Source: Thermohalobaculum sediminis
Lineage (GTDB): Bacteria; Pseudomonadota; Alphaproteobacteria; Rhodobacterales; Rhodobacteraceae
NCBI RefSeq assembly: GCF_023487995.1
Contig: NZ_JAMFKN010000001.1
Coordinates: 310,001-374,000 of the forward strand
Length of the DNA: 64,000 nt
Reading direction: 5' to 3'
The notes beneath the pieces are model-generated. The model ran no database searches. It saw nothing but the letters and a program-made list of their open reading frames with translations, and was not told where the DNA came from. This document shows, one piece after another, positions 34,027 through 44,083 of the stretch. The translations under genes and the position numbers were made by a program. The first letter of the stretch is position 1, and each line of letters opens with the position of its first letter.

Positions 34027-34939
34027 CGGCTGGGAACAGGCCCTTGGGCTTGAGCGCCAAAACCAGCGCCATCACGAGATAAATCAGCATCGAGGCGAGC
34101 GCCGAGCCGGTGGCGGTTGCCTCGGCCGGGGCCATGAACAGGCCGAACGTGGCGGGCAGGAACACGCGCCCCATGGTGTCGATCACCCCCACCAGCACCG
34201 CCCCCGCCAGCGCGCCCTTCACCGAGCCGATGCCGCCGATCACGATGACGACGAAGGCGAGGATCAGCACCGGCTCGCCCATCCCCACCTGCACCGACTG
34301 CAGCGCGCCGACCAGCGCCCCCGCGAGCCCCGCAAGCCCCGCGCCAAGCGCGAACACCAGCGTGTAGAGCCTACGGATATCGACGCCCAGCGCCGCGATC
34401 ATCTCGCGGTCGGCCTCGCCCGCCCGGATCTGCATGCCGATGCGCGTGCGGTTGATGAGCCACCACAGGCCCCCCGCCAGCCCCAGCCCGATGCCGATGA
34501 TCGCGAGCCGGTAGAGCGGATATTGCGCGCCCCCCGGCAGCGCCAGCGTGCCCGACAGCGCCGCGGGGATATCCAACCACAACGGCCGGTCGCCGAAGAT
34601 TAGCCGCGCGCCTTCGGAAAAGATCAGGATCAGCGCGAATGTCGCCAGCACCTGGTCGAGATGGTCGCGCGCATAGAGCCTGCGGATCACCGCGACCTCG
34701 ACCACCGCGCCAGCCGCAGCCGCCGCGAGCGCCCCCGCGCCAAGGCCGATCCAGAACGACCCCGTGGCCCCCGCGACCGTCGCGCAGACGAACGCCCCGG
34801 TCATGTAGAGCGCGCCATGCGCGAGGTTGATGAGCCCCATGACACCGAACACCAGCGTCAGCCCCGCCGCCATCAGGAACAGCGTGAGCCCGAGCTGCAC
34901 CCCGTTCAGGAGCTGTTCGAGAAAGAGCGCGAGGGTCAT
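34019..34939 (-). CDS. livH: branched-chain amino acid-type ABC transporter permease (LivH)
   Basis: A 306-residue permease with eight or so helices. FLEQLLNGVQLGLTLFLMAAG and LVFGVMGLINLAHGALYMTG are the LivH signature, and VIVIGGIGSVKGALAGAVLVG is the conserved cytoplasmic loop region. The start at 34939 follows CGCGCATGCGCCGC without a clear Shine-Dalgarno, but earlier codons have no family similarity. It lies 50 bases after acdS in the same direction, so ACC deaminase and the transporter share a transcript. Confidence 0.92.
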   Translation of the reverse strand: MTLALFLEQLLNGVQLGLTLFLMAAGLTLVFGVMGLINLAHGALYMTGAFVCATVAGATGSFWIGLGAGALAAAAAGAVVEVAVIRRLYARDHLDQVLATFALILIFSEGARLIFGDRPLWLDIPAALSGTLALPGGAQYPLYRLAIIGIGLGLAGGLWWLINRTRIGMQIRAGEADREMIAALGVDIRRLYTLVFALGAGLAGLAGALVGALQSVQVGMGEPVLILAFVVIVIGGIGSVKGALAGAVLVGVIDTMGRVFLPATFGLFMAPAEATATGSALASMLIYLVMALVLALKPKGLFPADA

Positions 34940-34989
34940 GCGCCGCGCATAGCGCGGCGCGGCGCAAGTGTCGAGCCCGGCGGCCGATT

Positions 34990-36006
34990 TCAGCCGTTGC
35001 GGTAGGTATAGGCGTAGCCGTTGAGCGCGGGCGCGCCGCCCAGATGCGCGTAGAGCACCTTCGAGCCCTCGGGGATCGCGCCCTTCCGGATCAGGTCGAT
35101 CATGCCTTGCATGGATTTCCCCTCGTAGACCGGGTCGGTGATCATCGCCTCGGTCCGCGCGGCGAGGCGGATGGCGTCGCTCGTCTCCCGGCTGGGCACG
35201 CCATAGGCGGGATAGGCGTAGTCGGGCAGGATCACGATGTCGTCCTCGCTGATCGGCTCTGCCAGCCCAACGAGGTCGGCGGTGTTCCGCGCGATGGATG
35301 CCACCTGCGCCCGGCACTGCTCGGGCGTGCCCGAAGCGTCGATGCCGATCACCCGGCCTGCGCGGCCATCCGCCTTAAAGCCCACGATCATCCCCGCCTG
35401 TGTCGAGCCGGTGACGACGCAGACGATGATGTAGTCGAAGCGAAGGCCCATCTCGGCCTCCTGCGCGCGGACCTCCTCGGCGAAGCGCACATAGCCGAGC
35501 CCACCCAGCGGGTGGACCGAGGCGCCGGCCGGGATGCCATAGGGCTTGCCGCCCGCGTCGCGGACCGACTGGATCGCGTCCTCCCAACTGCGGCGGATGC
35601 CGATGTCGAAGCCGTCCTCGACGATGCGGCTGTCGGCGCCCATCAGCCGCGTGAGCAGGATGTTGCCGACCCGGTCGTAGACCGCGTCCTCGTGCGGCAC
35701 CCAGGCCTCCTGCACGACGACGCATTTCATGCCGATCTTGGCCGCGGTCGCGGCCACCATGCGGGTATGGTTCGACTGCACGCCGCCGATCGAGACCAGC
35801 GTGTCGGCGCCCGCGGCGATGGCGTCAGGGACGATGTATTCGAGCTTGCGCAACTTGTTGCCGCCGAAGGCGAGGCCCGAATTGCAGTCGTCGCGCTTGG
35901 CGTAGATTTCGACGCGGCCGCCCAGCGCCGCCGAGAGGCGGTCGAGCCGCTCGATCGGCGTGGGGCCGGGGAAGGTGAGGGGGTAGCGAGGGAATTTCTC
36001 GAGCAT
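34990..36006 (-). CDS. acdS: 1-aminocyclopropane-1-carboxylate (ACC) deaminase
   Basis: A 338-residue PLP enzyme that opens ACC, the plant ethylene precursor, to 2-oxobutyrate and ammonia. The match to characterised AcdS is residue-exact at the sites that separate it from D-cysteine desulfhydrase: PLP Lys51 in [13 protein letters not shown], Tyr294 and Glu295 in DPVYEGKSM, and Leu322 in [12 protein letters not shown]. The length equals the Pseudomonas UW4 enzyme. It heads the acdS-livHMGF operon and is divergent from an Lrp-family gene in the AcdR position. Activity on ACC is therefore well supported. The transporter link is inferred from the operon. Confidence 0.94.
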   Translation of the reverse strand: MLEKFPRYPLTFPGPTPIERLDRLSAALGGRVEIYAKRDDCNSGLAFGGNKLRKLEYIVPDAIAAGADTLVSIGGVQSNHTRMVAATAAKIGMKCVVVQEAWVPHEDAVYDRVGNILLTRLMGADSRIVEDGFDIGIRRSWEDAIQSVRDAGGKPYGIPAGASVHPLGGLGYVRFAEEVRAQEAEMGLRFDYIIVCVVTGSTQAGMIVGFKADGRAGRVIGIDASGTPEQCRAQVASIARNTADLVGLAEPISEDDIVILPDYAYPAYGVPSRETSDAIRLAARTEAMITDPVYEGKSMQGMIDLIRKGAIPEGSKVLYAHLGGAPALNGYAYTYRNG

Positions 36007-36147
36007 CGCGGGCCTCCGTGGCTGGGATCGGGCCGCAGAGTAGCCGAGGGCGGGTGAGGGGTGCTTCGAAAGAAGGGGGTGACAATGTGTCTATTTCATT
36101 CTATCGAGGCGCCATATGCACCGATCCTTCCGCCTGACGGGTTAGAA

Positions 36148-36624
36148 ATGAGCGATCCTTCCAGCCCCGCCCTCGACCGAATCGACCTGCGCCTGATGCG
36201 GCTGCTGCAAGCCGATGGAAGGCTGTCGAACGCCGATCTCGCGCGAAAGGTGAACCTCAGCCCCGCGACCTGCCACCGCCGGGTGCAGCGGCTGTTCGAC
36301 GAGGGGTATCTGGCCGGCGTCCATGCCCGCGTGGCGCCCGAGCGCGTGAACCGCGGCGCGCTGGTGATCGTGGGCGTGGTGCTCGACCGCTCGACGCCCG
36401 AGAGCTTCGCCGCCTTCGAGGGAGCGGTGCGCGGCCTCGGCTTCATCCTCGACTGCCACCTGGTGGCAGGGGATTTCGACTATTTCCTGAAGATCCGGGT
36501 CCGCGACATGGCCGATTTCAACCGGCTGCATGGGACCGAGCTGATCGCCCTGCCCGGCGTGCGCCAGACCCGCACCTTTTTCGTAATGAAGGAAGTCGTC
36601 GACAACGCGCCCCTGCAGTTCTGA
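36148..36624 (+). CDS. acdR: Lrp/AsnC family regulator, AcdR-like
   Basis: A 158-residue Lrp-type regulator. The helix-turn-helix is LDRIDLRLMRLLQADGRLSN leading to ADLARKVNLSPATCHRRVQRL, and the C-terminal RAM domain covers residues 75-150 (LDCHLVAGDFDYFLKIRVRD). The ATG at 36148 fits the family start; the open frame reaches back to 36061. It is divergent from acdS with 141 bases between starts, the classic acdR-acdS arrangement in proteobacteria, where AcdR activates acdS when ACC is present. The intergenic region is relatively AT-rich around 36084-36105 and may hold its site. Confidence 0.87.
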   Translation: MSDPSSPALDRIDLRLMRLLQADGRLSNADLARKVNLSPATCHRRVQRLFDEGYLAGVHARVAPERVNRGALVIVGVVLDRSTPESFAAFEGAVRGLGFILDCHLVAGDFDYFLKIRVRDMADFNRLHGTELIALPGVRQTRTFFVMKEVVDNAPLQF

Positions 36625-36662
36625 ACGGCGTCATCCGGCGCGACGCAGCCGCGGGGCAGGCT

Positions 36663-36685
36663 CCCTCCCCCGCAGCGGGGGAGGG
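36663..36685. terminator. hairpin between converging acdR and substrate-binding gene
   Basis: CCCTCCCCCG and CGGGGGAGGG form a 10-base perfect stem with a 3-base loop, 38 bases after acdR and 36 before the end of the opposing gene. No T run is present. Confidence 0.5.
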
Positions 36686-36720
36686 ATGGGGAGGGGGTCC
36701 GTGCCGTCAGGCGCGTCGCC

Positions 36721-37863
36721 TCACATCTTGCACTCGGCCGCGTAGGCGTCGGCGTGGTCCTTCAGCGCGACACCCACCAGCCTGTTCGTGGGCTTGCCGT
36801 CCGCCCCCGCGACCACCTCGCGGACATAGATGTCCTGAATGGGATGATGGTTCGGGCCGAAGCGGAACGCGCCACGGACCGACGCGAACTCGGCAGCCCG
36901 CAGCGCCGCGCGGAAGGCGTCCTTGTCCGCGACCTCGGCCTTGCCCAGCGCCGAGAGGATAAGGTTCGCCGCATCGAAGCCCTGGCTCGCATAGAGCGTC
37001 GGCGTGCGGCCGTATTCCGCCCGGAAGCTCTCGACGAAAGCCTTGTTGGCCGGGTTGTCGAGGTCATAGGCCCACTGCGAGGTGTTCTTGACGCCAAGCG
37101 CCGCGTCCCCCACTGCGCCGAGGATGATCTCGTCGAACGAGAAGGCGGGGCCGAATACGGGCGTGCCGACATTGGCCGCCGCATACTGCTTCATGAATGC
37201 GATGCCCATGCCGCCCGGAAGGAAGAAGAACACCGAATCGGCGCCCGAGGCGCGGATCTGCGCGATCTCGGCGGCATAGTCGGTCTGGCCGAGCTGGGTG
37301 TAGACCTCGCCCGCCAGCCCTTCCGAGCCGTAGAACCGCTTGAACCCGTTGAGCGCGTCGGTCCCCGCCGGGTAGTTCGGCGCGAGGATGAAGGGCTTCT
37401 TGAGCCCCGCACCCTTCATGTGGGCGCCCATCGCCTCGTGCAGATTATCGTTCTGCCAGGCAACGTTAAAGTAGTTGGGGTTGCACAGCTTCCCGGCCAG
37501 CGCGCTCGGCCCCGCATTGGGGCTGATGTAGAACACGTCGCGCACCGCGCCCGGCACCACGGCCATGGCGAGGTTCGAGAAGATGATGCCGGTCAGGATG
37601 TCGACCTTTTCTGACTGGATCAGCTCGTCCGACAGGCTTTTCGCCACGTCGGGCTTGTTCGCGTCGTCGCGCACGACCAGCTCGACATCCGAGCGGCCCG
37701 ACTGCTTGAGCGCGAGCGCGAAGCCGTCGCGCACGTCGATGCCCAGATGCGAGCCGCCGCCCGACAGCGTGGTGATCATGCCGACCTTGGTCCCGGCCGA
37801 TGCCGGGGCCGAGATCAGCGCCATGGCCGCAACCCCGGCCGCCAGAAGCCTTCTCATGCGCAT
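36721..37863 (-). CDS. ABC transporter substrate-binding protein (LivJ/K-like)
   Basis: A 380-residue periplasmic binding protein of the type 1 (Leu/Ile/Val) fold. The signal peptide LLAAGVAAMALISAPASA is followed by TKVGMITTLSGGGSHLGIDVRDGFALALKQSG, and a typical LTGIIFSNLAMAVVPGAVRDV and QGFDAANLILSALGKA follow. It probably delivers the ligand to LivHM encoded with acdS. It is not in that operon: acdR lies between, and the two converge, so it has its own promoter. GGGAGGG precedes the start; the ATG two codons later is equally possible. Ligand inferred only by position. Confidence 0.88.
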   Translation of the reverse strand: MRMRRLLAAGVAAMALISAPASAGTKVGMITTLSGGGSHLGIDVRDGFALALKQSGRSDVELVVRDDANKPDVAKSLSDELIQSEKVDILTGIIFSNLAMAVVPGAVRDVFYISPNAGPSALAGKLCNPNYFNVAWQNDNLHEAMGAHMKGAGLKKPFILAPNYPAGTDALNGFKRFYGSEGLAGEVYTQLGQTDYAAEIAQIRASGADSVFFFLPGGMGIAFMKQYAAANVGTPVFGPAFSFDEIILGAVGDAALGVKNTSQWAYDLDNPANKAFVESFRAEYGRTPTLYASQGFDAANLILSALGKAEVADKDAFRAALRAAEFASVRGAFRFGPNHHPIQDIYVREVVAGADGKPTNRLVGVALKDHADAYAAECKM

Positions 37864-38021
37864 GCGCCCTCCCGTTCCACTACGCCGGCGCCGTTCGGCG
37901 GCGCCAATCGCGGACCTTCATGCCACGGGATTTGCGAGACGGCCACACCAGTTTTGCGGCCGGCGCAACGCCCGGCCTTGGCAGCCTGAGACGAGGCTTT
38001 CCGGCGCGTCCCGAACGCGAC

Positions 38022-38648
38022 CTACCAGAGCCCAGCCTTCTTGAGATGGTTGACCATGTCGCGCCGCCCCTTGTCCTGGTCGGACAGGGTTCGCAGCAGC
38101 GAACTCTCGGTTCCATCGAGAGACGCGCACATCCTGATGCACATCTTCCGCAGTTTCTTGGCGACACCGGTTTCGAATTCCGCCTTCAGCTCCTTCGCGG
38201 TCATGAAGCTTTCCAGCGCGGCACGCAGCTCGCGGCATGATTTCAGAAGATTTTCACAGTGCCTGATGTCACCGCCGGGCGTCACGAAGGTCGACTTCGA
38301 CCACGAGTTGTAATCTTTTTTGTATTTCTCGAGGTGTTTTCCAACCTTCGCATCGGCCTTCCGCATGAACCCCGAGTCCGAAACTCCGGCTTCTTTCTTG
38401 AGAAATTTCCAGCCTTTCTTGTCGATCGCGCCGGGGTCGGAGACCTTTTTCATGACATCTTTTACATTTTTCTCCCGATCTTTCCTGTAGGAGTCGAGAT
38501 CGATGAAATCCATGTTCACGCCATTGGGGTCCGTCTTCTTGTTCTGCTTTATCAACTTGGAATGCGCGCGTTCGACGTCCTTGAACGTCGCGCCGCCATT
38601 CGTGTAGGCCCTCGCGACCTTCTCGAATTCTTCGCGTGCATCCGCCAT
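38022..38648 (-). CDS. lysine-rich ORFan, unusual composition
   Basis: A 208-residue protein of no recognised family. It is predicted almost all helical, rich in Lys and Asp, with two cysteine pairs (CENLLKSC and MCIRMC) and a Trp-containing KKDYNSWSKS. Codon choice differs sharply from neighbours: many AAA, AAT and TTT-type codons, so local AT content is visibly higher, strongest at 38280-38650. No signal peptide or membrane helix. The start at 38648 has AGGGGGA upstream, and an inverted repeat sits at 38674-38701. It stands alone between the transporter and MFS genes. These traits suggest gain by horizontal transfer; possible roles such as an effector or toxin are speculation. Confidence 0.7.
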   Translation of the reverse strand: MADAREEFEKVARAYTNGGATFKDVERAHSKLIKQNKKTDPNGVNMDFIDLDSYRKDREKNVKDVMKKVSDPGAIDKKGWKFLKKEAGVSDSGFMRKADAKVGKHLEKYKKDYNSWSKSTFVTPGGDIRHCENLLKSCRELRAALESFMTAKELKAEFETGVAKKLRKMCIRMCASLDGTESSLLRTLSDQDKGRRDMVNHLKKAGLW

Positions 38649-38673
38649 CGGAAAATCCCCCTGAAATTGCGCT

Positions 38674-38701
38674 GATCTTTGTGAAAAGATCACAAAAGAT
38701 C
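38674..38701 (-). promoter_or_regulatory. imperfect palindrome upstream of the ORFan
   Basis: GATCTTTGTGA and TCACAAAAGATC pair apart from one extra A, around a 5-base spacer. The inner TGTGA-N5-TCACA resembles a CRP/FNR-family operator but with a spacer of five rather than six. It lies 26-53 bases upstream of the start. A -35-like TTGACC (minus strand) is at 38709-38714. Confidence 0.45.
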
Positions 38702-38862
38702 GCCGTCGGGTCAAACGGAAGAACCTGCCGGGAGGCGCAGAAATGGCGTGCCGCGCGGCCCGCGCCGCGCTAGCGTGGCGTGCACACGCTTGCCGGGTTT
38801 GCTTCACCGATGCCCCTGCCCCTCCCATGCGCCGACCGGATGGCGCCTTCCTGCGAGCCGTC

Positions 38863-40068
38863 ATGCTGAGCGAGCGCCACCGCGTCGTCCTCGCGCTGGG
38901 CAGCGCGCAGACACTGGCCTGGGGCTCGACCTTCTATCTGCCCGCGATCCTCGCCGGGCCGATGGCGCGCGACCTGGGCGTGCCGACGGGGGCCGTCTTC
39001 GGCGCCTTCTCGGCGGCGCTTGTCGTCTCGGCGGTGCTGGGGCCGCGGGCGGGGCGGCGGATCGACCGCTTCGGCGGGCGCGAGGTGCTGGCGGTGTCGA
39101 ACCTCGTCTTCGCGGCGGGGCTGGTGCTGCTGGGCGTGGCGCCGCATGTCGCGGTGCTGACGCTGGGCTGGCTGGTGCTGGGCGTCGGCATGTCGATGGG
39201 GCTCTACGAGTCGGCCTTCGCGGCGCTGGCCTCGGCCTATGGGCGCAATGCGCGGGGCGCGATCACCGGGGTCACGCTGCTGGCGGGGCTTGCGAGCACG
39301 ATCTGCTGGCCGATCTCGGCCTGGCTCGACGCCGAGATCGGCTGGCGCGCGACCTGCCTCGTCTGGGCCGCGGCGCATCTGGCGATCGGCCTGCCGCTCA
39401 ACCTGTTTTGCCTGCCCCGCACGGGCAGCGTGCGGGCAGCCGCCGCGGGGCCGATTGCGCCCACCGCGCCACCGGTGGCAGTCCCCGCCCCGCTGCCCCC
39501 GGCGGCGCAGGGCCGCAGCATGGCGCTGCTGGGCGCCGTCTTCACACTCACCTGGATCGTGAGCACCGGCATGGCGGCGCATCTGCCACGTCTGCTGCAG
39601 GACATCGGCATCGCCCCCGCGGCAGCGATCGCGGCCGCGGCGCTGGTGGGCCCCGCGCAGGTCGCGGGCCGGGTGCTGGAGTTCGGCGTGCTGCGCCGCT
39701 TCAGCCCGTTGGTGTCGGCGCGGCTCGCGACGGTCTGCCATCCCCTCGCGGCGCTGGGCCTCCTCAGCCTCGGCGCGCCCTTCGCGGCCGGCTTCGCGAT
39801 CCTGCACGGGGCGGGCAACGGCATCCTCACCATCGCCAAGGGCACGCTGCCGCTCGCGCTGTTCGGGCCGGAGGGCTATGGTCACCGGCAGGGCGTGCTG
39901 ACCATCCCCGCGCGCTTCGGGCAGGCGGCGGCGCCCTTCGTCTTCGCACTGCTGATCGAGCGGATCGGCGCTGCGGCGCTGATGGTCTCGGCCGGGCTGG
40001 GGCTTGCCGCCCTCGCCTGTCTCATGGCGATCCCGTCGGGCAGCATCCAGGCGCAGGCAAGCGACTGA
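38863..40068 (+). CDS. MFS transporter
   Basis: A 401-residue major facilitator protein with 12 hydrophobic segments in two halves. HRVVLALGSAQTLAWGSTFYLP opens the first helix, PRAGRRIDRFGGREVL is the loop 2-3 motif, and helix 5 has GITGVTLLAGLASTICWPISAWL-like content. The central loop (about residues 190-225) is Ala/Pro-rich. Starts at 38827 and 38743 are possible; 38863 puts the first helix in the usual place. The family is common in Rhodobacteraceae without known substrate. A weak hairpin region follows. Confidence 0.82.
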   Translation: MLSERHRVVLALGSAQTLAWGSTFYLPAILAGPMARDLGVPTGAVFGAFSAALVVSAVLGPRAGRRIDRFGGREVLAVSNLVFAAGLVLLGVAPHVAVLTLGWLVLGVGMSMGLYESAFAALASAYGRNARGAITGVTLLAGLASTICWPISAWLDAEIGWRATCLVWAAAHLAIGLPLNLFCLPRTGSVRAAAAGPIAPTAPPVAVPAPLPPAAQGRSMALLGAVFTLTWIVSTGMAAHLPRLLQDIGIAPAAAIAAAALVGPAQVAGRVLEFGVLRRFSPLVSARLATVCHPLAALGLLSLGAPFAAGFAILHGAGNGILTIAKGTLPLALFGPEGYGHRQGVLTIPARFGQAAAPFVFALLIERIGAAALMVSAGLGLAALACLMAIPSGSIQAQASD

Positions 40069-40085
40069 GCGCCGCCGCGCGGCCC

Positions 40086-40120
40086 GAAAAGAAAACGGGA
40101 GGGGCAAGGCAGCCCCTCCC
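40086..40120 (-). terminator. Rho-independent terminator for nrdJ
   Basis: On the minus strand GGGAGGGGC, a 6-base loop, GCCCCTCCC and then GTTTTCTTTTC. The stem is a perfect 9 bases. It lies 135 bases beyond the nrdJ stop. Confidence 0.75.
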
Positions 40121-40254
40121 AGTCCGGCATCAGGTCCGACAGTCTTTTTTCTCTGCCCGAGCGGTTCTCGCCTGCGGCCTGATTCCATTCCCGAATGACG
40201 AGGCGGCAGCGGACGGAGGCGAGGGACCAGCCCCCGCCCGCGCCCCTCGTCAAC

Positions 40255-43200
40255 TCACGAGCACCCCGAGGTCGCGCCGCAGGTGTTGCACTTCATGCAG
40301 GTGCCGTTCCGGACCAGCGTGAAGTTGCCGCAATCCCCGCAGGCATCGCCCTCGTAGCCCTTCATCTTCGCCTCGGCGCGGCGGTCCATCACCGCGGTCG
40401 CGACCGCGCCGATCGCGGTGGCGGTTGCCGTCGAGGCGCCGAAGGTCTCGACCGCGACCCCCGTCACGCCCGCCTCGGCAAAGCCGGTCGCCCCGCCCGC
40501 GCCGCCGTTCACCACGACGAACTGGTGGCCCGAGGGCACCCGGTTGCGCAGGTAGCCAGTCGAGGCGACCTGGCGGACCAGCTCGATGGCGGGCTGGGCG
40601 ACCTCGCGGTCGGCCTCGCGGAAGTTGCGCTTGCCCTCCTCCTCGCCGCGGCCCAGCTCGTCGAAGCGCGCGCCCTCGGGCTGCACATGCGCGAGGTCGG
40701 TGCGGTCGAGATAGCTGATCGCCAGCTCGCGGAAGATGTAGTCGAGGATCGAGGTCGCGTTCTTGATGGCCTCGTTGCCCGACACGATGCCCGCGGGCTC
40801 GAAGCGGGTGAAGGTGAAGGCCTCGACGAACTCATCGAGCGGCACGCCGTACTGGAGGCCGACGGACACCGCGATGGCGAAGTTGTTCATCATCGCGCGG
40901 AAGGCGGCGCCTTCCTTGTGCATGTCGATGAAGATCTCGCCCAGCTTGCCGTCTTCGAACTCGCCGGTCCTCAGATACACCTTGTGGCCGCCGACCATGG
41001 CTTTCTGGGTGTAGCCGCGCCGCCGGTCGGGCAGCTTGTGGCGCTTGCCGCGGTTCTGGATCTCCTTGACGATGACCTTCTCGACGATCTTCTCGGCCAG
41101 GATCTGGGCGCGCTCGGCCGGGGCGGCCTCGATCAGCTCCTCCTCGGTCTCCTCGTCGATCAGGCTCGCGGACAGCGGCTGGCTGAGCTTCGAGCCGTCA
41201 CGGTAGAGCGCGTTCGCCTTCACGCCGAGCCGCCACGACAGCAGATACGCCTCCTTGCAGTCCTCGACGCTTGCGTCGTTCGGCATGTTGATGGTCTTCG
41301 AGATCGCCCCCGAGATGAACGGCTGGGCGGCCGCCATCATGCGGATGTGGCTGTCGACGCTCAGATACCGCTTGCCGATCTTGCCGCAGGGGTTGGCGCA
41401 GTCGAACACCGCGAGGTGCTCGGCCTTGAGCCCCGGCGCGCCTTCCAGCGTCATGGTCCCGCAGACATGGGTGTTCGCGGCCTCGATCTCGCGGGCGTTG
41501 AAGCCCAGGTGGCGGAGCAGGTCGAAGCCAGGGTCGCCCAGATTTTCCTTCGAGACGCCAAGCACTTCCTCGCAGAACTTCGCGCCCAGCGTCCACTGGT
41601 TGAAGACGAACCGGATGTCGAATGCCGAGGCGAGCGCCCCTTCCACCTTCTCGATCTCGTCCGGGCCGAAGCCCAGATGGATCAGCTTCTCGTGGTCGAT
41701 GCCGGGCGCGCCCGACAGCGTGCCATGGCCGACCGCGTAGCCGATGATCCCCTCGATCGTCGCGTCGTCATACCCGAGGCGCGACAGCGCCCGCGGCACC
41801 GCGCGGTTGATGATCTTGAAGTAGCCGCCGCCCGCCAGCTTCTTGAACTTCACCAGCGCGAAATCGGGCTCGATTCCGGTGGTGTCGCAGTCCATCACGA
41901 GGCCGATGGTCCCGGTGGGCGCGATCACGCTGGCCTGCGCGTTGCGGTAGCCGTGCTTCTCGCCCAGCCCCAGCGCCGCGTCCCACGAGGCCCGGGCGCG
42001 CGCCACAAGACGCGCGTCCGGGCAGTTGGCCGCATCGAGCGGCACAGGGAGGGTACGCAACGCCTCGTAACCGGTGCTCTCGGAATACGCCGCCCGCCGG
42101 TGGTTGCGGATGACGCGCAGCATGTGCTCGGCGTTCTTCGCATAGCCCGGGAAGGCACCCAACTCGGCCGCCATCTCGGCCGAGGTGGCATAGGCCACGC
42201 CCGTCAGGATCGCCGAGAGCGCCCCGCAAATGGCGCGGCCCTGATCCGAGTCATAGCCATGGCCCAGCGTCATCAACAGCCCGCCGATATTGGCGTAGCC
42301 GAGGCCGAGCGTGCGGTACTCATACGAGAGCTGCGCGATCTCCTTCGACGGAAACTGCGCCATCGTCACCGAGATTTCGAGCGTCACGGTCCACAGCCGC
42401 GTCGCGTGCTCGTAGGCCGCGACGTCGAAGCCATCCTCGCCCAGGAACTGCAGCAGGTTCAGCGAGGCGAGGTTGCAGGCCGTGTCGTCGAGGAACATGT
42501 ATTCCGAGCATGGGTTCGAGGCGCGGATCGGCCCCGAGGCCGGGCAGGTGTGCCAGTCGTTGATGGTGTCGTGATACTGGATGCCGGGATCGGCGCAGGC
42601 CCAGGCGGCGTGGCCGATCTTCTCCCACAGGTCGCGCGCCTTGACGGTCTTCGACACCTTGCCGTCGGTGCGGCGGGTCAGCTTCCAGTCCTGGTCCTTC
42701 GCCACCGCGTCGAGGAAGGCGTCGGTCACGCGCACCGAGTTGTTCGAGTTCTGGCCCGAGACGGTGAGATACGCCTCCGAATCCCAGTCGGTGTCGTAGA
42801 TCGGGAAGTCCTCGGGGTCGATGCCGTTGCCGATCTGCTGAAGCGCGCGGCGCACGTAGTTCTCGGGGATCGCGGCCTTGCGGGCCTCGCGGATCGCGGA
42901 TTTCAGCGCCGCGTTCTTCTTGGGGTCGATGGCGTCATCCTCGGCGCCGTCCCAGCCCCGCACCGCGTCGGCGATCAGGCCGAGGCAGCGCTTGTGCGCC
43001 TTCGAGCCCGCCACCAGCGAGGCGACCTTCTGCTCCTCCTTCACCTTCCAGTCGATGAAGGCCTCGATGTCCGGGTGATCCATGTCGCAGATCACCATCT
43101 TGGCCGCGCGGCGCGTGGTGCCGCCCGACTTGATCGCGCCGGCCGCGCGGTCGCCGATCTTGAGGAAGCTCATCAGGCCCGACGACTTGCCTCCGCCGCC

Positions 43201-43935
43201 CAGCTTCTCGTTCTCGCCGCGCAGGTAGCTGAAGTTGGTGCCGGTCCCCGAGCCGTACTTGAACAGCCGCGCCTCACGCGTCCAGAGGTCCATGATGCCG
43301 CCCTCGTTCACGAGGTCGTCGGCGACCGACTGGATGAAGCAGGCATGCGGCTGCGGATGCTCGTAGGCGGAGTCGGATTTGGTCAGCTCGCCGGTCTTGA
43401 AATCGACGTAGTAATGGCCCTGGCTGGGGCCGTCGATGCCATAGGCCCAGTGCAGGCCGGTGTTGAACCACTGCGGGCTGTTGGGCGCCGCCATCTGGCG
43501 CGCCAGCATGTAGCACATCTCGTCGAAATAGGCCTGCGCGTCGGCCTCGGTGCTGAAATAGCCGGCCTTCCATCCCCAGTAGGTCCAGGCGCCTGCCAGC
43601 CGGTCGAAGACCTGCGCCGCGCTGGTCTCGCCGCCGAAGCGCTCGTCCTCGGGCAGCTCGGCCAGCGCCTTCTCGTCGGGCACCGAGCGCCACAGGAACG
43701 ACGGCACGCCCTTCTCCTTCACCTTCTTCAGCCGGCGCGCGACGCCCGCCTTGCGGAAATACTTCTGTGCCAGCACGTCGGCGGCCACCTGGCTCCATGC
43801 CGCGGGCACGTCGAAGGACTCGAGCCGGAAGACGGTCGAGCCGTCCGGGTTGCGGATCTCGGAGGATGCCTGCCGGAAGGCGATGGCCTCGTAGGGCGAC
43901 TTGCCGGCTTCGGTGAACTTACGCTCGATCTTCAT
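40255..43935 (-). CDS. nrdJ: vitamin B12-dependent (class II) ribonucleotide reductase
   Basis: A 1226-residue adenosylcobalamin-dependent ribonucleotide reductase, which makes deoxyribonucleotides with or without oxygen. The N-terminus [17 protein letters not shown] and active-site regions such as [20 protein letters not shown] and [22 protein letters not shown] are typical. NPCSEYM holds a conserved active-site Cys and Glu. The C-terminus [20 protein letters not shown] and CGATSGCS is the zinc-binding, thiol-rich tail of the large alphaproteobacterial form. The start at 43935 has GGAGAGGG upstream. Two candidate NrdR boxes and two leader hairpins lie upstream. No B12 riboswitch was found. 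Confidence 0.95.
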   Translation of the reverse strand: MKIERKFTEAGKSPYEAIAFRQASSEIRNPDGSTVFRLESFDVPAAWSQVAADVLAQKYFRKAGVARRLKKVKEKGVPSFLWRSVPDEKALAELPEDERFGGETSAAQVFDRLAGAWTYWGWKAGYFSTEADAQAYFDEMCYMLARQMAAPNSPQWFNTGLHWAYGIDGPSQGHYYVDFKTGELTKSDSAYEHPQPHACFIQSVADDLVNEGGIMDLWTREARLFKYGSGTGTNFSYLRGENEKLGGGGKSSGLMSFLKIGDRAAGAIKSGGTTRRAAKMVICDMDHPDIEAFIDWKVKEEQKVASLVAGSKAHKRCLGLIADAVRGWDGAEDDAIDPKKNAALKSAIREARKAAIPENYVRRALQQIGNGIDPEDFPIYDTDWDSEAYLTVSGQNSNNSVRVTDAFLDAVAKDQDWKLTRRTDGKVSKTVKARDLWEKIGHAAWACADPGIQYHDTINDWHTCPASGPIRASNPCSEYMFLDDTACNLASLNLLQFLGEDGFDVAAYEHATRLWTVTLEISVTMAQFPSKEIAQLSYEYRTLGLGYANIGGLLMTLGHGYDSDQGRAICGALSAILTGVAYATSAEMAAELGAFPGYAKNAEHMLRVIRNHRRAAYSESTGYEALRTLPVPLDAANCPDARLVARARASWDAALGLGEKHGYRNAQASVIAPTGTIGLVMDCDTTGIEPDFALVKFKKLAGGGYFKIINRAVPRALSRLGYDDATIEGIIGYAVGHGTLSGAPGIDHEKLIHLGFGPDEIEKVEGALASAFDIRFVFNQWTLGAKFCEEVLGVSKENLGDPGFDLLRHLGFNAREIEAANTHVCGTMTLEGAPGLKAEHLAVFDCANPCGKIGKRYLSVDSHIRMMAAAQPFISGAISKTINMPNDASVEDCKEAYLLSWRLGVKANALYRDGSKLSQPLSASLIDEETEEELIEAAPAERAQILAEKIVEKVIVKEIQNRGKRHKLPDRRRGYTQKAMVGGHKVYLRTGEFEDGKLGEIFIDMHKEGAAFRAMMNNFAIAVSVGLQYGVPLDEFVEAFTFTRFEPAGIVSGNEAIKNATSILDYIFRELAISYLDRTDLAHVQPEGARFDELGRGEEEGKRNFREADREVAQPAIELVRQVASTGYLRNRVPSGHQFVVVNGGAGGATGFAEAGVTGVAVETFGASTATATAIGAVATAVMDRRAEAKMKGYEGDACGDCGNFTLVRNGTCMKCNTCGATSGCS

Positions 43936-43974
43936 TATCCCTCTCCCCCGCCCTGACGGCGACGCCTGTTCTGT

Positions 43975-44021
43975 CCGGCGGATTGGCTCCGCCGGTTGCC
44001 GGCCCACCCCAAGGGGCCGGC
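43975..44021 (-). other. two tandem perfect hairpins in nrdJ leader
   Basis: CCGGCGGA/TCCGCCGG (8-base stem, 5-base loop, 43975-43995) and GCCGGCCC/GGGCCGGC (8-base stem, 8-base loop, 43998-44021) lie two bases apart, 40 bases upstream of the nrdJ start. Neither has a T run. They may affect mRNA stability or leader transcription. Confidence 0.5.
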
Positions 44022-44083
44022 GACACCTGACTCGGTTAGTTGCGAGGCCCCGCGAATGTGGCCCCATGATGCCGATTGTGACA

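Noticed and set aside
40195-43956. 1253-residue plus-strand open frame antisense to nrdJ
   Set aside because: Arg/Ala/Gly/Val-rich translation with no fold, no ribosome site and complete overlap with a clear nrdJ gene; typical of antisense frames in high-GC DNA.
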